Positions 44,886 to 54,184 of a DNA stretch of 64,000 bases are shown here, piece by piece. The notes beneath the pieces are model-generated. The model made no database searches. It was not told the origin of the DNA and saw nothing but the letters and a program-made list of their open reading frames with translations. The position numbers were made by a program, and so were the translations under genes. The stretch is taken from contig NZ_JBBYXK010000002.1 in the NCBI RefSeq assembly GCF_039655875.1, positions 682,001-746,000 on the forward strand, given 5' to 3'. The DNA comes from Emcibacter sp. SYSU 3D8 (GTDB lineage: Bacteria; Pseudomonadota; Alphaproteobacteria; SMXS01). How positions within the stretch are numbered: position 1 is the first letter of the stretch; each line of letters opens with the position of its first letter.

Positions 44886-46115
44886 ATGGAAGCGTCCGAT
44901 CGGGCGGCTGACGTATTTTTCGTACTCATGGGGGCGATCCTGGTGTTCGCCATGCATGCGGGCTTCGCCTTTCTCGAGGTCGGCACGGTACGCAAGAAGA
45001 ATCAGGTCAACGCCCTGATGAAAATCCTGGTCGACTTCGCAGTATCGACCATTGCCTACTTTTTCGTCGGCTACGGGGTGGCCTATGGCGTCCACTTCCT
45101 GCAGAGCGCGGCAATGATCTCCGGCGCGGCCGATGGCAGCGGATTCGCCGCCAGCGGCTTCGACCTGGTGAAGTTCTTCTTCCTGCTGACCTTCGCCGCG
45201 GCGATCCCGGCCATCATTTCGGGTGGCATCGCCGAGCGCGCCCGGTTCACGCCCCAGCTGATCGCCACGGCGGTCATCGTCGGCGTCGCCTATCCGTTCT
45301 TCGAAGGACTGGCGTGGAATAACAATTTCGGCTTCCAGGATTTCTTGGAGGCCCAGTTCGGCGCCCGGTTCAATGACTTCGCAGGCTCCATCGTGGTGCA
45401 TGCGTTCGGCGGCTGGCTGGCGCTGGGCGCGGTGCTGATGCTGGGCGCGCGGCACAACCGGTACCGCAAGGACGGCGCCGTCGTCGGCATTCCGCCCTCG
45501 AACATCCCCTTCCTGGCGCTCGGCTCGTGGCTGCTCTGCATCGGCTGGTTCGGCTTCAACGTGATGAGCGCCCAGAGCGTCGCCGCCATCAACGGCCTGG
45601 TGGCGATCAATTCGCTGATGGCGATGGCGGGCGGCATCCTCGCCGCCTGGGCGGCGGGCCGCAACGATCCCGGCTTCACCCACAATGGCGCCCTGGCCGG
45701 ACTTGTCGCCGTTTGCGCCGGCTCCAACGTGATGCATCCCGTCGGTTCGCTGGCGGTCGGCGCCATTGCAGGCGCCCTGTTCGTCTATGCATTCACCTGG
45801 TGCCAGAACAAGTGGAAGATCGACGACGTGCTGGGCGTCTGGCCGCTGCACGGGCTGTGCGGCCTGTGGGGCGGCATCGCCTGCGGCATCTTCGGCCAGG
45901 ACTCGCTGGGCGGCCTGGGCGGGGTGACCTTAATGAGCCAGCTGGTCGGCAGCCTGATCGGCGCCGGTCTGGCATTGGTCGCCGGATTGGCGATCTACGG
46001 CCTGTTGCGCGTCTCGATGGGCATCCGCCTGACCCAGGAGGAGGAATTCCGCGGCGCCGACCTGTCGCTCCATAGCATCGGCGCGACGCCGGAAGAGGAC
46101 GTCAGCGGGCGGTAG
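44886..46115 (+). CDS. Second ammonium transporter (Amt family)
   Basis: A 409-residue Amt/Rh-family channel with about 11 membrane helices. Unlike AmtB, it has no cleavable signal peptide. The pore histidine motifs are AGSIVVHAFGGW and GVWPLHGLCGLWGG, both intact, and the helix LCIGWFGFNVMSA corresponds to the AmtB WFGFN helix. No P-II gene lies next to it, unlike amtB. It starts at ATG 44886 with AGGGAGAG. Likely a backup or methylammonium-like channel under nitrogen control. Confidence 0.93.
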   Translation: MEASDRAADVFFVLMGAILVFAMHAGFAFLEVGTVRKKNQVNALMKILVDFAVSTIAYFFVGYGVAYGVHFLQSAAMISGAADGSGFAASGFDLVKFFFLLTFAAAIPAIISGGIAERARFTPQLIATAVIVGVAYPFFEGLAWNNNFGFQDFLEAQFGARFNDFAGSIVVHAFGGWLALGAVLMLGARHNRYRKDGAVVGIPPSNIPFLALGSWLLCIGWFGFNVMSAQSVAAINGLVAINSLMAMAGGILAAWAAGRNDPGFTHNGALAGLVAVCAGSNVMHPVGSLAVGAIAGALFVYAFTWCQNKWKIDDVLGVWPLHGLCGLWGGIACGIFGQDSLGGLGGVTLMSQLVGSLIGAGLALVAGLAIYGLLRVSMGIRLTQEEEFRGADLSLHSIGATPEEDVSGR

Positions 46116-46120
46116 AATTG

Positions 46121-46162
46121 CCGGGGAACAAGGCTGCGCCGCAGGCCGGTCCTGTTCCCCGG
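46121..46162. repeat. Perfect 10-bp inverted repeat after the second amt gene
   Basis: CCGGGGAACA (46121-46130) and TGTTCCCCGG (46153-46162) are perfect inverse copies around a GC-rich 22-base centre. No T run follows, so it is not a classical intrinsic terminator. It could still form a Rho-linked or mRNA-stabilising stem. Confidence 0.6.
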
Positions 46163-46227
46163 TAAGCGAGACTCTTGTCGGGATTCCCGGTGACCGGTAC
46201 AGTACGGCGCGTTTTGCTTTTGTTCCG

Positions 46228-47460
46228 GTGTGCCCTTTGCTCAACCCCGTCTTCAGGAATTTGCCCGCCCATACGTGGACCCAGCTCCGCGCGCTGCTCG
46301 ACGGCGTTCCCGCCGGCCGCAATGCGCCGCTCGACCTGACCATTGGCGAGCCGCGCCACCCGATGCCCGCGTTCATCAACGAGGTGCTCGAGGCGAACAG
46401 CGCCGGCTATGCCAAATACCCGCCGATCCAGGGCACGCCCGCCTGGCAGCAGGCGGTGGCGGGCTGGCTGGAGCGCCGCTATGGCCTGACCGGCATCGAT
46501 CCGGACCGGCACGTCCTGCCGGTGTCCGGCACCCGCGAGGGCCTGTTCTCGATCGCGTTCGTGGCCGTGCCCCAGCGCAAGGCGGGGCAGCAGCCGACGG
46601 TGCTGATGCCCAATCCGTTCTATCAGTGCTATGCCGCTGCGGCGCTGTCGGCGGGCGCCGAGCCGGTCTATCTGCCGGCCACCGCCACAACCGGCTTCCT
46701 GCCCGATTTCACCGCGCTGGACGAGGCGGCGCTTGCGCGCGCCGCTTTGGTCTATCTGTGCACGCCCGCCAATCCGCAAGGAACCGTGGCCAGCCAGGAC
46801 TATTTCGACACGCTGATCGGCCTGTGCCGGCGTCACGACATCACGCTGGTGGTCGACGAGTGCTATGGCGAGATCTACACCGACGCGCCGCCCGTGGGCG
46901 CGCTGGAGGCATGCCGCGACATGGCCCGGCGCGGATTGGGCGATCCGGCCGATCCCTATGCCAATGTGCTGAGCTTCCAGTCGCTGTCGAAGCGCTCCAA
47001 CGTGCCGGGGCTGCGCTCGGGCTTCGTTGCCGGCGACCCCCGGTTGATCGCCGCGTACCGCGAGCTGCGCTCCTATGGCGGCGCGCCGTCGCCGCTGCCG
47101 GTCTATGCTGCCGCCGCGGCGGCCTGGAACGACGAAACCCATGTGGACGAGAACCGGGTGCTCTACCGGGCCAAGTTCGACGCCGCCGACTCCATCCTGC
47201 AGGGCCGCTTCGGCGCCTACCGGCCGGGCGGCGGCTTCTATCTCTGGCTCGACGTGGGCGATGGCGAGGCGGCGGCGCGGACGCTGTGGGCCAGGGCCGG
47301 GGTGCGCGTGCTGCCCGGAGCTTATTTGGCGCGGCCCGACGCTTCAGGCTATAATCCTGGCGCGGCCTATATCCGGGTCGCGCTGGTGAACTCGCTGGAG
47401 GTTACGGAACTGGCCCTGCAGAGCATCCGCGACATACTCGAGACGGTGGACGCCCGCTGA
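46228..47460 (+). CDS. dapC: Succinyldiaminopimelate aminotransferase-like (DapC) PLP enzyme
   Basis: A fold-type I aminotransferase of about 410 residues. [13 protein letters not shown], the [20 protein letters not shown] stretch and the PLP-lysine region [17 protein letters not shown] are typical of the DapC/class I aminotransferase group of alphaproteobacteria. It would convert N-succinyl-2-amino-6-oxopimelate to the diaminopimelate precursor, for lysine and cell wall. Start candidates are GTG 46228 and TTG 46237, neither with a clear ribosome site. Its stop overlaps the ftsK ATG by one base. Confidence 0.82.
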   Translation: MCPLLNPVFRNLPAHTWTQLRALLDGVPAGRNAPLDLTIGEPRHPMPAFINEVLEANSAGYAKYPPIQGTPAWQQAVAGWLERRYGLTGIDPDRHVLPVSGTREGLFSIAFVAVPQRKAGQQPTVLMPNPFYQCYAAAALSAGAEPVYLPATATTGFLPDFTALDEAALARAALVYLCTPANPQGTVASQDYFDTLIGLCRRHDITLVVDECYGEIYTDAPPVGALEACRDMARRGLGDPADPYANVLSFQSLSKRSNVPGLRSGFVAGDPRLIAAYRELRSYGGAPSPLPVYAAAAAAWNDETHVDENRVLYRAKFDAADSILQGRFGAYRPGGGFYLWLDVGDGEAAARTLWARAGVRVLPGAYLARPDASGYNPGAAYIRVALVNSLEVTELALQSIRDILETVDAR

Positions 47461-49853
47461 TGGCAACGATCAGTTCATCGGCGGCACGGCGTTCCTTCCT
47501 GCCCGCGGCGTTCGTCATGTTCATTCGCCGCCGGCTGATCGAGCTGGGGGGCCTGCTGGTGATCGCCGCCGCCGTTGCCTTCGCGGCCGCCCTGCTCAGC
47601 TACGACATCGCCGACCCCAGCACCGACACCAGCATCGGCGACCAGGCCATTATGACCGCCAACTGGCTGGGCACGCCCGGCGCCTGGGTCGCCAATATCC
47701 TGTTCCAGTGGGTCGGCATCGCCGGCTATGTGTTCCCCTTGGCCATGCTCGGCTGGGGATGGCGGATCATGACCCATCAGGGCCTGCGGTCTATCTGGTT
47801 CTATCTGGCGCTGCTGCCGCTCTGCGTGGTGCTGGCTGCCTTTTCCGCCAAGGCCCTGGCGCCGGGCCTGGAATGGCCGGTCACCGGCGGGGCGGGTCCC
47901 GGCGGCACCCTTGGATGGCTGCTCTACGACAAGGCGCTTCAACCCTATCTGACACCCGTGCTGCCGCCCCAGCTTCCGGGCCTGTTGCTGGGCGCTGCGG
48001 CCATGATGCTGCTGCTGCCGGCCATGGGCTTCAGTATTCACCACTGGCAGACGGTGGGCCGCGTGCTGTACTGGCCCATCGCCCAATTGATCGAATGGCG
48101 CGGCGCACGCGGCGAGGACGAACCACGCGTGGTGCGCCGGAAAGCCCCGCCGCGCGAGAAGCGGGAGCGGATCGCGCCCGTGCTGGGCGGTCAGTCCAGC
48201 CGCCCCGCCGATCCGGAGCTGGACACTCCGCCGAAGGAACGGAAGTCGATCATCTCCCGCGAGGCGAAAAAACCCCGGGAAGGCAAGCGCGCCGCCGAGG
48301 AAAAGCAGCAGGCGCTCGAATTCGACCCCGGCTCGTCGTCATTCAACCTGCCGCACCTGTCGCTGCTCGAGGAACCCGAACCCGGCCGCAAGACCGACCG
48401 GGTGAACGAAGAGGGCCTGGAGCAGAACGCCAGGCTGCTTGAATCCGTGCTCGACGATTTCGGCGTCCAGGGCCGCATCAGCCAGGTCCGTCCCGGCCCC
48501 GTCGTCACGCTCTACGAACTCGAGCCGGCGCCGGGCACCAAGTCTTCCCGCGTGATCGGCCTGGCCGACGACATCGCCCGGTCGATGAGCGCCGTGTCGG
48601 CCCGCGTCGCCGTGGTGCCGGGCCGCAACGCCATCGGCATCGAGCTGCCCAATGTCGGCCGCGAGACCGTGCTGCTGCGCGAGCTGCTGGGCGACATCTC
48701 CTACGAGAAGACCAGGACGCGGCTGCCGCTGGCGCTGGGCAAGGATATCGGCGGCACCCCGGTCGTCGCCGACCTCGCGGCCATGCCGCATCTGCTGATC
48801 GCCGGCACCACCGGTTCGGGCAAGTCGGTCGCCATCAACACCATGATCCTGTCGCTGCTCTACAAGCTGCCGCCGCAGGACTGCCGGTTCATCATGATCG
48901 ACCCGAAGATGCTCGAACTGTCGGTCTATGACGACATTCCGCACCTGCTGACACCGGTGGTGACCGACCCGCGCAAGGCGGTGGTCGCGCTCAAATGGGC
49001 GGTGCGCGAGATGGAGGACCGCTACAAGGCCATGTCCAAGCTGGGTGTGCGCAACCTGGCGGCCTACAACGAGCGCATCATCGAGGCCGAGCGGAAGGGC
49101 GAGGCCCTGGTGCGGACAGTGCAGACCGGCTTCGACCCCGAATCCGGGCGGCCGATCTACGAGGAGCAGCCTCTGGAGATGCGGCCACTGCCGCTGATCG
49201 TGATCATCGTCGACGAAATGGCCGACCTGATGATGGTGGCCGGCAAGGACGTGGAAGGGTCGATCCAGCGCCTGGCGCAGATGGCCCGCGCCGCCGGCCT
49301 GCACCTGATCATGGCCACCCAGCGTCCGTCGGTCGATGTCATCACCGGCACCATCAAGGCCAATTTCCCCACCCGGATCAGCTTCCAGGTCACGTCGAAG
49401 ATCGACAGCCGAACCATCCTGGGCGAGCAGGGCGCCGAGCAGCTGCTGGGCCGGGGCGACATGCTCTACATGGCGGCAGGCGGCAAGGTCACACGCGTCC
49501 ACGGACCGTTCGTCACCGACGCCGAGGTCGAGGATGTGGTGCGTTTCCTGAAAGCCCAGGGCGCGCCCGAATACATGTCGAGTGTCACCGAGGAGCCCGA
49601 GGGCGGCTTCGAGACCATTCTCGACATGGCCGGCGGTGACGGCGAGGCCAGCGGCGAGGAATTGCTCTACGACCAGGCCGTGGCGTTGGTGGCGCGCGAA
49701 GGCAAGGCCTCGACCAGCTTCGTCCAGCGTCACCTGCAGATCGGCTACAACCGCGCCGCGCGCATCATCGAGCGCATGGAAAAGGAAGGCGTGGTGAGCG
49801 GCGCCAACCATGTGGGCAAGCGCGAAGTGCTGGTCGGCGACCACAGCGCCTGA
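47460..49853 (+). CDS. ftsK: DNA translocase FtsK
   Basis: A 797-residue chromosome-segregation motor at the division septum. N-terminal membrane domain with about four to five helices (1-215), a charged linker (about 216-320), then the RecA-like motor with Walker [11 protein letters not shown] (Lys455) and Walker B-like [12 protein letters not shown]. The C-terminal gamma winged-helix domain ends in [21 protein letters not shown] and binds KOPS sites. The linker is shorter than in E. coli, as is usual in alphaproteobacteria. Its ATG overlaps the stop of the upstream aminotransferase gene. Confidence 0.96.
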   Translation: MATISSSAARRSFLPAAFVMFIRRRLIELGGLLVIAAAVAFAAALLSYDIADPSTDTSIGDQAIMTANWLGTPGAWVANILFQWVGIAGYVFPLAMLGWGWRIMTHQGLRSIWFYLALLPLCVVLAAFSAKALAPGLEWPVTGGAGPGGTLGWLLYDKALQPYLTPVLPPQLPGLLLGAAAMMLLLPAMGFSIHHWQTVGRVLYWPIAQLIEWRGARGEDEPRVVRRKAPPREKRERIAPVLGGQSSRPADPELDTPPKERKSIISREAKKPREGKRAAEEKQQALEFDPGSSSFNLPHLSLLEEPEPGRKTDRVNEEGLEQNARLLESVLDDFGVQGRISQVRPGPVVTLYELEPAPGTKSSRVIGLADDIARSMSAVSARVAVVPGRNAIGIELPNVGRETVLLRELLGDISYEKTRTRLPLALGKDIGGTPVVADLAAMPHLLIAGTTGSGKSVAINTMILSLLYKLPPQDCRFIMIDPKMLELSVYDDIPHLLTPVVTDPRKAVVALKWAVREMEDRYKAMSKLGVRNLAAYNERIIEAERKGEALVRTVQTGFDPESGRPIYEEQPLEMRPLPLIVIIVDEMADLMMVAGKDVEGSIQRLAQMARAAGLHLIMATQRPSVDVITGTIKANFPTRISFQVTSKIDSRTILGEQGAEQLLGRGDMLYMAAGGKVTRVHGPFVTDAEVEDVVRFLKAQGAPEYMSSVTEEPEGGFETILDMAGGDGEASGEELLYDQAVALVAREGKASTSFVQRHLQIGYNRAARIIERMEKEGVVSGANHVGKREVLVGDHSA

Positions 49854-49964
49854 GGACGGACCCCGGGCAGGATCGCCGCCCCGTAAATTATGCCCCTCTC
49901 CCCGCCGCATGGAACTTTGTCGGCCAGGATTCTTTAAGGCTGTCTTCCAACAGGGGTATCGGGA

Positions 49965-50750
49965 ATGCAGCTTCGGGTGCGCGCAGAACTTGTCTATGGC
50001 TTTCAGGCGGCAACACAGGTGCGGGCGTCAATCGAAGCCGCCCTGTCGGCCGACCAGACCGTTATCTCGGAATCGCTCACGGCTGGCGGCGATCAACCGC
50101 TCGTCCGCGACTTCGACGAGGCCACCGGCCAGCGCCAGTTCAGGACCAGCCTGTCCGGCGAAGCCGCGATCATCTACGAAGCGGTCGTCGACAATGGCGA
50201 GAGAGCGCCGCTGCCGCATGGTGCCCGCGAACATCTCTGGTCCGAGCTGCCGCTGGACTGCCTGCCCTATCTCCTGCCCAGCCGGTTCTGTCCGTCGGAC
50301 AAGTTCATGCGGTTCGCGCAGCGGGAATTTTCGGGACTGAGCGATGGCGGCGCCAAGGTGCACGCCGTACTCGACTGGCTGCACGAGCATGTCGATTATG
50401 TGGCGGGCGTAAGCACGGCCGAGACGACGGCCGAGCGGACCTTTGTCGACCGCGCCGGTGTTTGCCGCGACTTCACCCATCTGGGCATCACGCTGTGCCG
50501 CAGCCTCAACATTCCGGCCCGGGCGGTCAGCGCCTATGCCTGGAAACTCGCGCCGCCCGACTTTCACGCCATTTTCGAAGTCTATCTCGGCGGACAATGG
50601 TGGCTGGTCGATCCGACGCGCCTGTCGCCCGTCGAGGGGATCGTGCGCATCGCCTGCGGCCGGGATGCCGCCGATATCGCATTCATGACCACCTCGCAGA
50701 ACTGCGACTGCCGCAAGGTGGCGATATCCGTCGAGCTGGCACAGCCGTGA
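49965..50750 (+). CDS. Transglutaminase-like cysteine-hydrolase family protein
   Basis: A 261-residue protein with an N-terminal beta-rich half and a C-terminal transglutaminase core. Catalytic triad: Cys167 in DRAGVCRDFTHLGI, His in PDFHAIFEVYL and Asp in WWLVDPTRLSPVEG. It lacks a signal peptide, so it acts in the cytoplasm. Such proteins are usually proteases or amidases of unknown substrate. Several related alphaproteobacterial copies carry the same FTHLGI(T)LCRSLNIPAR pattern. Confidence 0.88.
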   Translation: MQLRVRAELVYGFQAATQVRASIEAALSADQTVISESLTAGGDQPLVRDFDEATGQRQFRTSLSGEAAIIYEAVVDNGERAPLPHGAREHLWSELPLDCLPYLLPSRFCPSDKFMRFAQREFSGLSDGGAKVHAVLDWLHEHVDYVAGVSTAETTAERTFVDRAGVCRDFTHLGITLCRSLNIPARAVSAYAWKLAPPDFHAIFEVYLGGQWWLVDPTRLSPVEGIVRIACGRDAADIAFMTTSQNCDCRKVAISVELAQP

Positions 50751-50847
50751 AGGTCATGCCGGGATGCCCGCACGGACCGTCGTTTTCCCCGCGCGGGTTG
50801 CCGCTTCATTCATGGAAAAGTCAGGTTTCAGGGTCTAGGGTGCGGCC

Positions 50848-51504
50848 ATGAACAGAATGATCGCATCCATTTTCGCCGCCGTCCTCCTGGCATCCGCGGC
50901 CCCGGCCGGCGCCGCGCCCGCGCCCAGGGAAGCCGCCGAGAAGCTGCCGACCACCGAGGCGCAGGATCTGGCCGCCGTGCAGTCCTACCTGAAAGGTATC
51001 ACCACGCTGCGTGCCCGCTTCCAGCAGGTGGCGCCGAACCGTCAGGTCAGCGCCGGCACCATGTCGCTGCAGAAGCCCGGCAAGCTGCGCTTCGAATACA
51101 CGCCGCCCACCCCGATCCTGGTGGTGAGCGACGGAACCGTCATCACCCTGATCGACTATGATCTGAAGCAGGTCACCCGCTGGCCGATCAACGACACGCC
51201 GCTCCGGCCGCTGGTGCGCAGCGATTTCATGTTCGGCGAGGATGTCGAGGTGCTGGGCATCAAGCGCAACGCCCAGTGGATCAATGTCGCGATCAGCGAT
51301 CCGAAAAAGCGCGATGAGGGCAGCATGCTGCTGACCTTCTCACGCAACCCACTGACGCTGACCGAATGGCAGGTGCTCGACGAGCGGGGGCAAACGACCA
51401 TCGTCACCCTGGATGACCTGCAGACCAATGTGCCGCTCGAGAAGTCGCTTTGGTCCTGGAAAGATCCGCGTCCGAAACGCCGTGGTCCGCCGACCAAAAA
51501 CTAG
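50848..51504 (+). CDS. lolA: Outer-membrane lipoprotein carrier protein LolA
   Basis: A 218-residue periplasmic chaperone that carries lipoproteins from LolCDE to the outer membrane. The signal peptide (IASIFAAVLLASAAPAGA) precedes the LolA fold: TTLRARFQQVAPNRQVSAGTM-like strand set and the motif GKLRFEY TPPTPILVVSDG. The DYDLKQVTRWPINDTPL stretch matches family members. Start ATG 50848 is close to the preceding gene. Confidence 0.94.
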   Translation: MNRMIASIFAAVLLASAAPAGAAPAPREAAEKLPTTEAQDLAAVQSYLKGITTLRARFQQVAPNRQVSAGTMSLQKPGKLRFEYTPPTPILVVSDGTVITLIDYDLKQVTRWPINDTPLRPLVRSDFMFGEDVEVLGIKRNAQWINVAISDPKKRDEGSMLLTFSRNPLTLTEWQVLDERGQTTIVTLDDLQTNVPLEKSLWSWKDPRPKRRGPPTKN

Positions 51505-51640
51505 CGCCAACTATAAAAACCGGTTTTTTCGTCAGTGATTCGCGCTTTATGAAAAGCGAAAGTTGTTTAGCGCTTGCTTTATGGGCAGGGCCGCGCATTT
51601 GGTGTGCACCCGTAAGGTCTTGATACCAAAAACCGAATTG

Positions 51641-51663
51641 AATTGCATATCTGTGATGCAATT
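51641..51663. promoter_or_regulatory. Perfect 8-bp inverted repeat, candidate operator
   Basis: AATTGCAT-N7-ATGCAATT lies between lolA and the next gene in an AT-rich setting. Its symmetry and one-turn-plus centre spacing fit a dimeric regulator site. Four T residues follow, but the stem is too AT-rich for a classical terminator. Confidence 0.4.
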
Positions 51664-51749
51664 TTAGGCAAAAAGATTGTTGAAATTTTGTGACCGGGCA
51701 ACCAAATACAGGCCAGCGACGCCCTTCGCGGTGCAGTATCACATCCCCT

Positions 51750-51911
51750 CCCTTGGTGTTCTGCATCTGGCGTCGTCGGTACCGGACCCCCCTCCTGGTA
51801 CCATGCGTAACAGCGCAGAGCCCGGTCAGGAATTTTATCTTGGCCGGGCTTACGCTTTTCAGGGGGCCAGCATCCGTTCTCGACCTGATCGCCCCGGCCC
51901 CCTAAAAAGGG
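51750..51911 (+). ncRNA. Candidate structured RNA (possibly 6S-like)
   Basis: The sequence folds as nested stems: CCCTT/AAGGG closing pair (51750-51754 with 51907-51911), an open region, GGCG-TCG/CGA-CGCC (51769-51775 with 51881-51893), CCCCCT/AGGGGG (51788-51793 with 51861-51866), GCGTA/TACGC (51805-51809 with 51851-51855) and a 10-bp apical stem (51819-51828 with 51841-51850). A rod about 160 nt long with a large bubble near its ends is the architecture of 6S RNA. The ends are uncertain and the similarity is structural only, so treat the 6S name as a guess. Confidence 0.35.
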
Positions 51912-51925
51912 CCGCGGAGGTGCTC

Positions 51926-52516
51926 ATGGACGACGATGACGATTTCGACGGCGATTTCGACGACGATCAGGTTGCCGCCCTCACCGCGGTAAGACGGCTG
52001 GGCGATGTCGTGGCCCGGATTCCCTGGTTCAGCCGGATCGGCCAGCCGCTCAGCGACGAGGAACGGGACCTGGCGCAGCGCTATCTCGACATGCTGGGGT
52101 TTCCCGACGCGGCGCCCGTACCGCTCGAGGACTGGACCGAGGCCGGCGATGCCGCCGACAGCATCGACCTCAACAGCGAGGGCTGGGAGGTGGAGGAGCA
52201 GTTGCGCGCCGACCTGAGCCGCGCCGCGCTGGACTATTTCGACGAAGACACCCTGGCCGACACGCTGGGCTTTGTCACCGAAGCCGCCGGTCCGGTCGTC
52301 GTCGAGGCGATCGCCAGCGCCGCATCGCTGTGGCCGGTCGAGGACGATGCGGTGATCGAGGCCGCCACCGGCGCCGCCGTGCAGGCCTGCTATCAGGCCG
52401 CGCTGGTGTTGGCCGCCCAGGCGGTGGAAGAGCACCCCTTCGCCCTCAGGTTCCGGCTGTTCGAGCTGGGCCGCTGGCCGGTGGGACTGAGCGGCCGGTC
52501 GTTCAACATCTTCTAG
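51926..52516 (+). CDS. Hypothetical acidic protein
   Basis: A 196-residue acidic protein that I do not recognise. It begins with a run of Asp residues (MDDDDDFDGDFDDDQ) and then has a helical central part and an Ala-rich end (ATGAAVQACYQAALVLAAQAV), closing with GLSGRSFNIF. Single Cys in the late helix. GGAGG sits 6 bases before ATG 51926. Function unknown; followed 22 bases later by xthA. Confidence 0.75.
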   Translation: MDDDDDFDGDFDDDQVAALTAVRRLGDVVARIPWFSRIGQPLSDEERDLAQRYLDMLGFPDAAPVPLEDWTEAGDAADSIDLNSEGWEVEEQLRADLSRAALDYFDEDTLADTLGFVTEAAGPVVVEAIASAASLWPVEDDAVIEAATGAAVQACYQAALVLAAQAVEEHPFALRFRLFELGRWPVGLSGRSFNIF

Positions 52517-52538
52517 TGCCTCTCATTCAGGAATCCCC

Positions 52539-53333
52539 ATGAGCCTGCGGTTGTCGACCTGGAACATCAATTCCGTGCGCTTGCGGATCGATCTGGTGAC
52601 GGCGTTCCTCGAACGCATGCAGCCGGATGTGATCTGCCTGCAGGAAACCAAGACGCCGGACCCGTTCTTTCCGCTGAAGGCATTCGAGAAGCTGGGCTAT
52701 GTGCATCACGTCATCGCCGGGCAGAAGGGCTATCACGGCGTCGCCATTCTGTCCCGCCGGCCGTTCGAGAGCGGCGAGCGCCGCAACTGGTGCGGCAAGG
52801 ATGACGCCCGCCATGTTCACGCCACGCTGCAAGGCGGCATCGAAGTGCACAATTTCTACATTCCCGCCGGCGGCGATATCCCGGACCCGGCGGTGAACGA
52901 GAAGTTCGAACACAAGCTGAAGTTCCTCGACGAGGCAACCGAGTGGTTTACCGGCCGGTGCCGGCCGGAGGGCAGGATGATCCTGGTCGGCGACCTGAAC
53001 GTGGCGCCATCGGAATTCGACGTCTGGTCCCACAAGCAGCTTCTGCGCGTGGTGTCGCACACGCCGGTCGAGGTCGAGAAACTGACCCGGCTGTACAACA
53101 CCGGCTGGGTCGACGCGATCCGCGAATTCCATCCCGAGCCGGAGAAGCTGTTTTCCTGGTGGAGCTACCGGTCGCCGGACTGGCGCACGTCGAACCGGGG
53201 CCGGCGTCTTGATCACATCTGGGTGACGCCGCCGCTGAAGCCGTATCTGCGCTCGGTGCACATCATGGACGAAGCGCGCAGCTGGGAAAAGCCGTCCGAC
53301 CATGTGCCGGTAACGGTGGACCTGGAGGACTGA
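52539..53333 (+). CDS. xthA: Exodeoxyribonuclease III
   Basis: A 264-residue AP-endonuclease/3'-exonuclease of the EEP fold for base-excision repair. Signatures: STWNINSVRLR, CLQETKT (metal-binding Glu), YHGVAILSRRP, GDLNVAPSEFDVW (Asp/Asn active site) and the final SDHVPV (His). Length is typical of the XthA family. It converges on the MBL-fold gene. Confidence 0.97.
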   Translation: MSLRLSTWNINSVRLRIDLVTAFLERMQPDVICLQETKTPDPFFPLKAFEKLGYVHHVIAGQKGYHGVAILSRRPFESGERRNWCGKDDARHVHATLQGGIEVHNFYIPAGGDIPDPAVNEKFEHKLKFLDEATEWFTGRCRPEGRMILVGDLNVAPSEFDVWSHKQLLRVVSHTPVEVEKLTRLYNTGWVDAIREFHPEPEKLFSWWSYRSPDWRTSNRGRRLDHIWVTPPLKPYLRSVHIMDEARSWEKPSDHVPVTVDLED

Positions 53334-53361
53334 CCAGCAGCAGCGGCTGGCCGGTGGCGGG

Positions 53362-54183
53362 CTAGATTGCCAGCTGCATCCCGTCGCGGGACACGATGGT
53401 GCCCGGCCGCGCCGCCTCGGCGTCAACGGCAACCCTGTCCATGAACGCATCGTCGTGGCTCGGGTCGTGGTGGAAGATCACGAAGGTCTTCACCCCGGCG
53501 GCGTCGGCAAGGCGCATGCCTTCCTGCCAGGTGGAGTGACTCCAGCCCTTGTGAGCCGGGTACTCGGCGTCGGTGTAGGTGCAGTCGTAAATGAACAGGT
53601 CTGCGCCGTCGATCAGGTCCAGGATGGTCCGGTCCAGCCCGTCCTCGACCTGCTCCGTGTCGGTCACGTAGCAGACCGCGCGGCCACCGAACTCCACACG
53701 GTACCCGGTTGCCCCATCCTGATGGTTAAGCGGCGCCGTTCGTATCCGGATACCGTTGCCCGGATCCAGTACATCCCCCGGCGTGAAGTCGTGAAAGCTC
53801 AGGTTGCCGCGGAAGAAATCAAGGGTGAGCGGGAAGCGCGGCGCGCTCATGAAATCCGACAGCACCTGCCTCACACCGGCACCGGTGCCGGCGCGGCCGG
53901 CCCAGATACGGCAGGTCGTCTTCGGGTTGTAGAGCGGCCCGCACGCCGGCAGGCCGATCACATGGTCATAATGGAAGTGGCTGAACAGCAGGTCGAAATC
54001 CTGCGGCCCCTGCAAGGTGGCCGCGAGCGGCCTGATGCCGGAGCCCGCGTCGAAGACCAGCAAGCGGCCGCCGCAGCGCATTTCGACGCAGGACGAATTG
54101 CCGCCATATTTGGCGGTATCGGGACCGGAGCAGGGAATCGACCCGCGCACGCCCCAGAAGCGGACGGTGAACTCGTCCGCCAT
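53362..54183 (-). CDS. MBL-fold metallo-hydrolase (RNase Z/CpdA-like branch)
   Basis: A 273-residue metallo-beta-lactamase-fold protein. The start TVRFWGVRGSIPCSGPDTAKYGGNSSCVE is characteristic of a cytoplasmic branch near the cAMP-phosphodiesterase/RNase Z type, and the zinc motif is SHFHYDHVIG. Later YVTDTEQVEDGLDR and FIYDCTYTDAEYP supply the Asp and His ligands, with a final HHDPSHDD. The gene starts at ATG 54183, one base after the stop of the response regulator, so the two may share an mRNA and a signalling pathway. Confidence 0.9.
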   Translation of the reverse strand: MADEFTVRFWGVRGSIPCSGPDTAKYGGNSSCVEMRCGGRLLVFDAGSGIRPLAATLQGPQDFDLLFSHFHYDHVIGLPACGPLYNPKTTCRIWAGRAGTGAGVRQVLSDFMSAPRFPLTLDFFRGNLSFHDFTPGDVLDPGNGIRIRTAPLNHQDGATGYRVEFGGRAVCYVTDTEQVEDGLDRTILDLIDGADLFIYDCTYTDAEYPAHKGWSHSTWQEGMRLADAAGVKTFVIFHHDPSHDDAFMDRVAVDAEAARPGTIVSRDGMQLAI

Positions 54184-54184
54184 G

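Larger units (their letters stand above)
51505..51925. other. 420-base intergenic gap with structured sequence
   Basis: The longest gap in the window. The first 200 bases are AT-rich and contain the inverted repeat at 51641-51663. The last 170 bases are GC-rich and can fold into a long hairpin rod (51750-51911), described separately. An open frame runs from 51677 into the next gene, but its upstream half looks non-coding. Confidence 0.7.
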
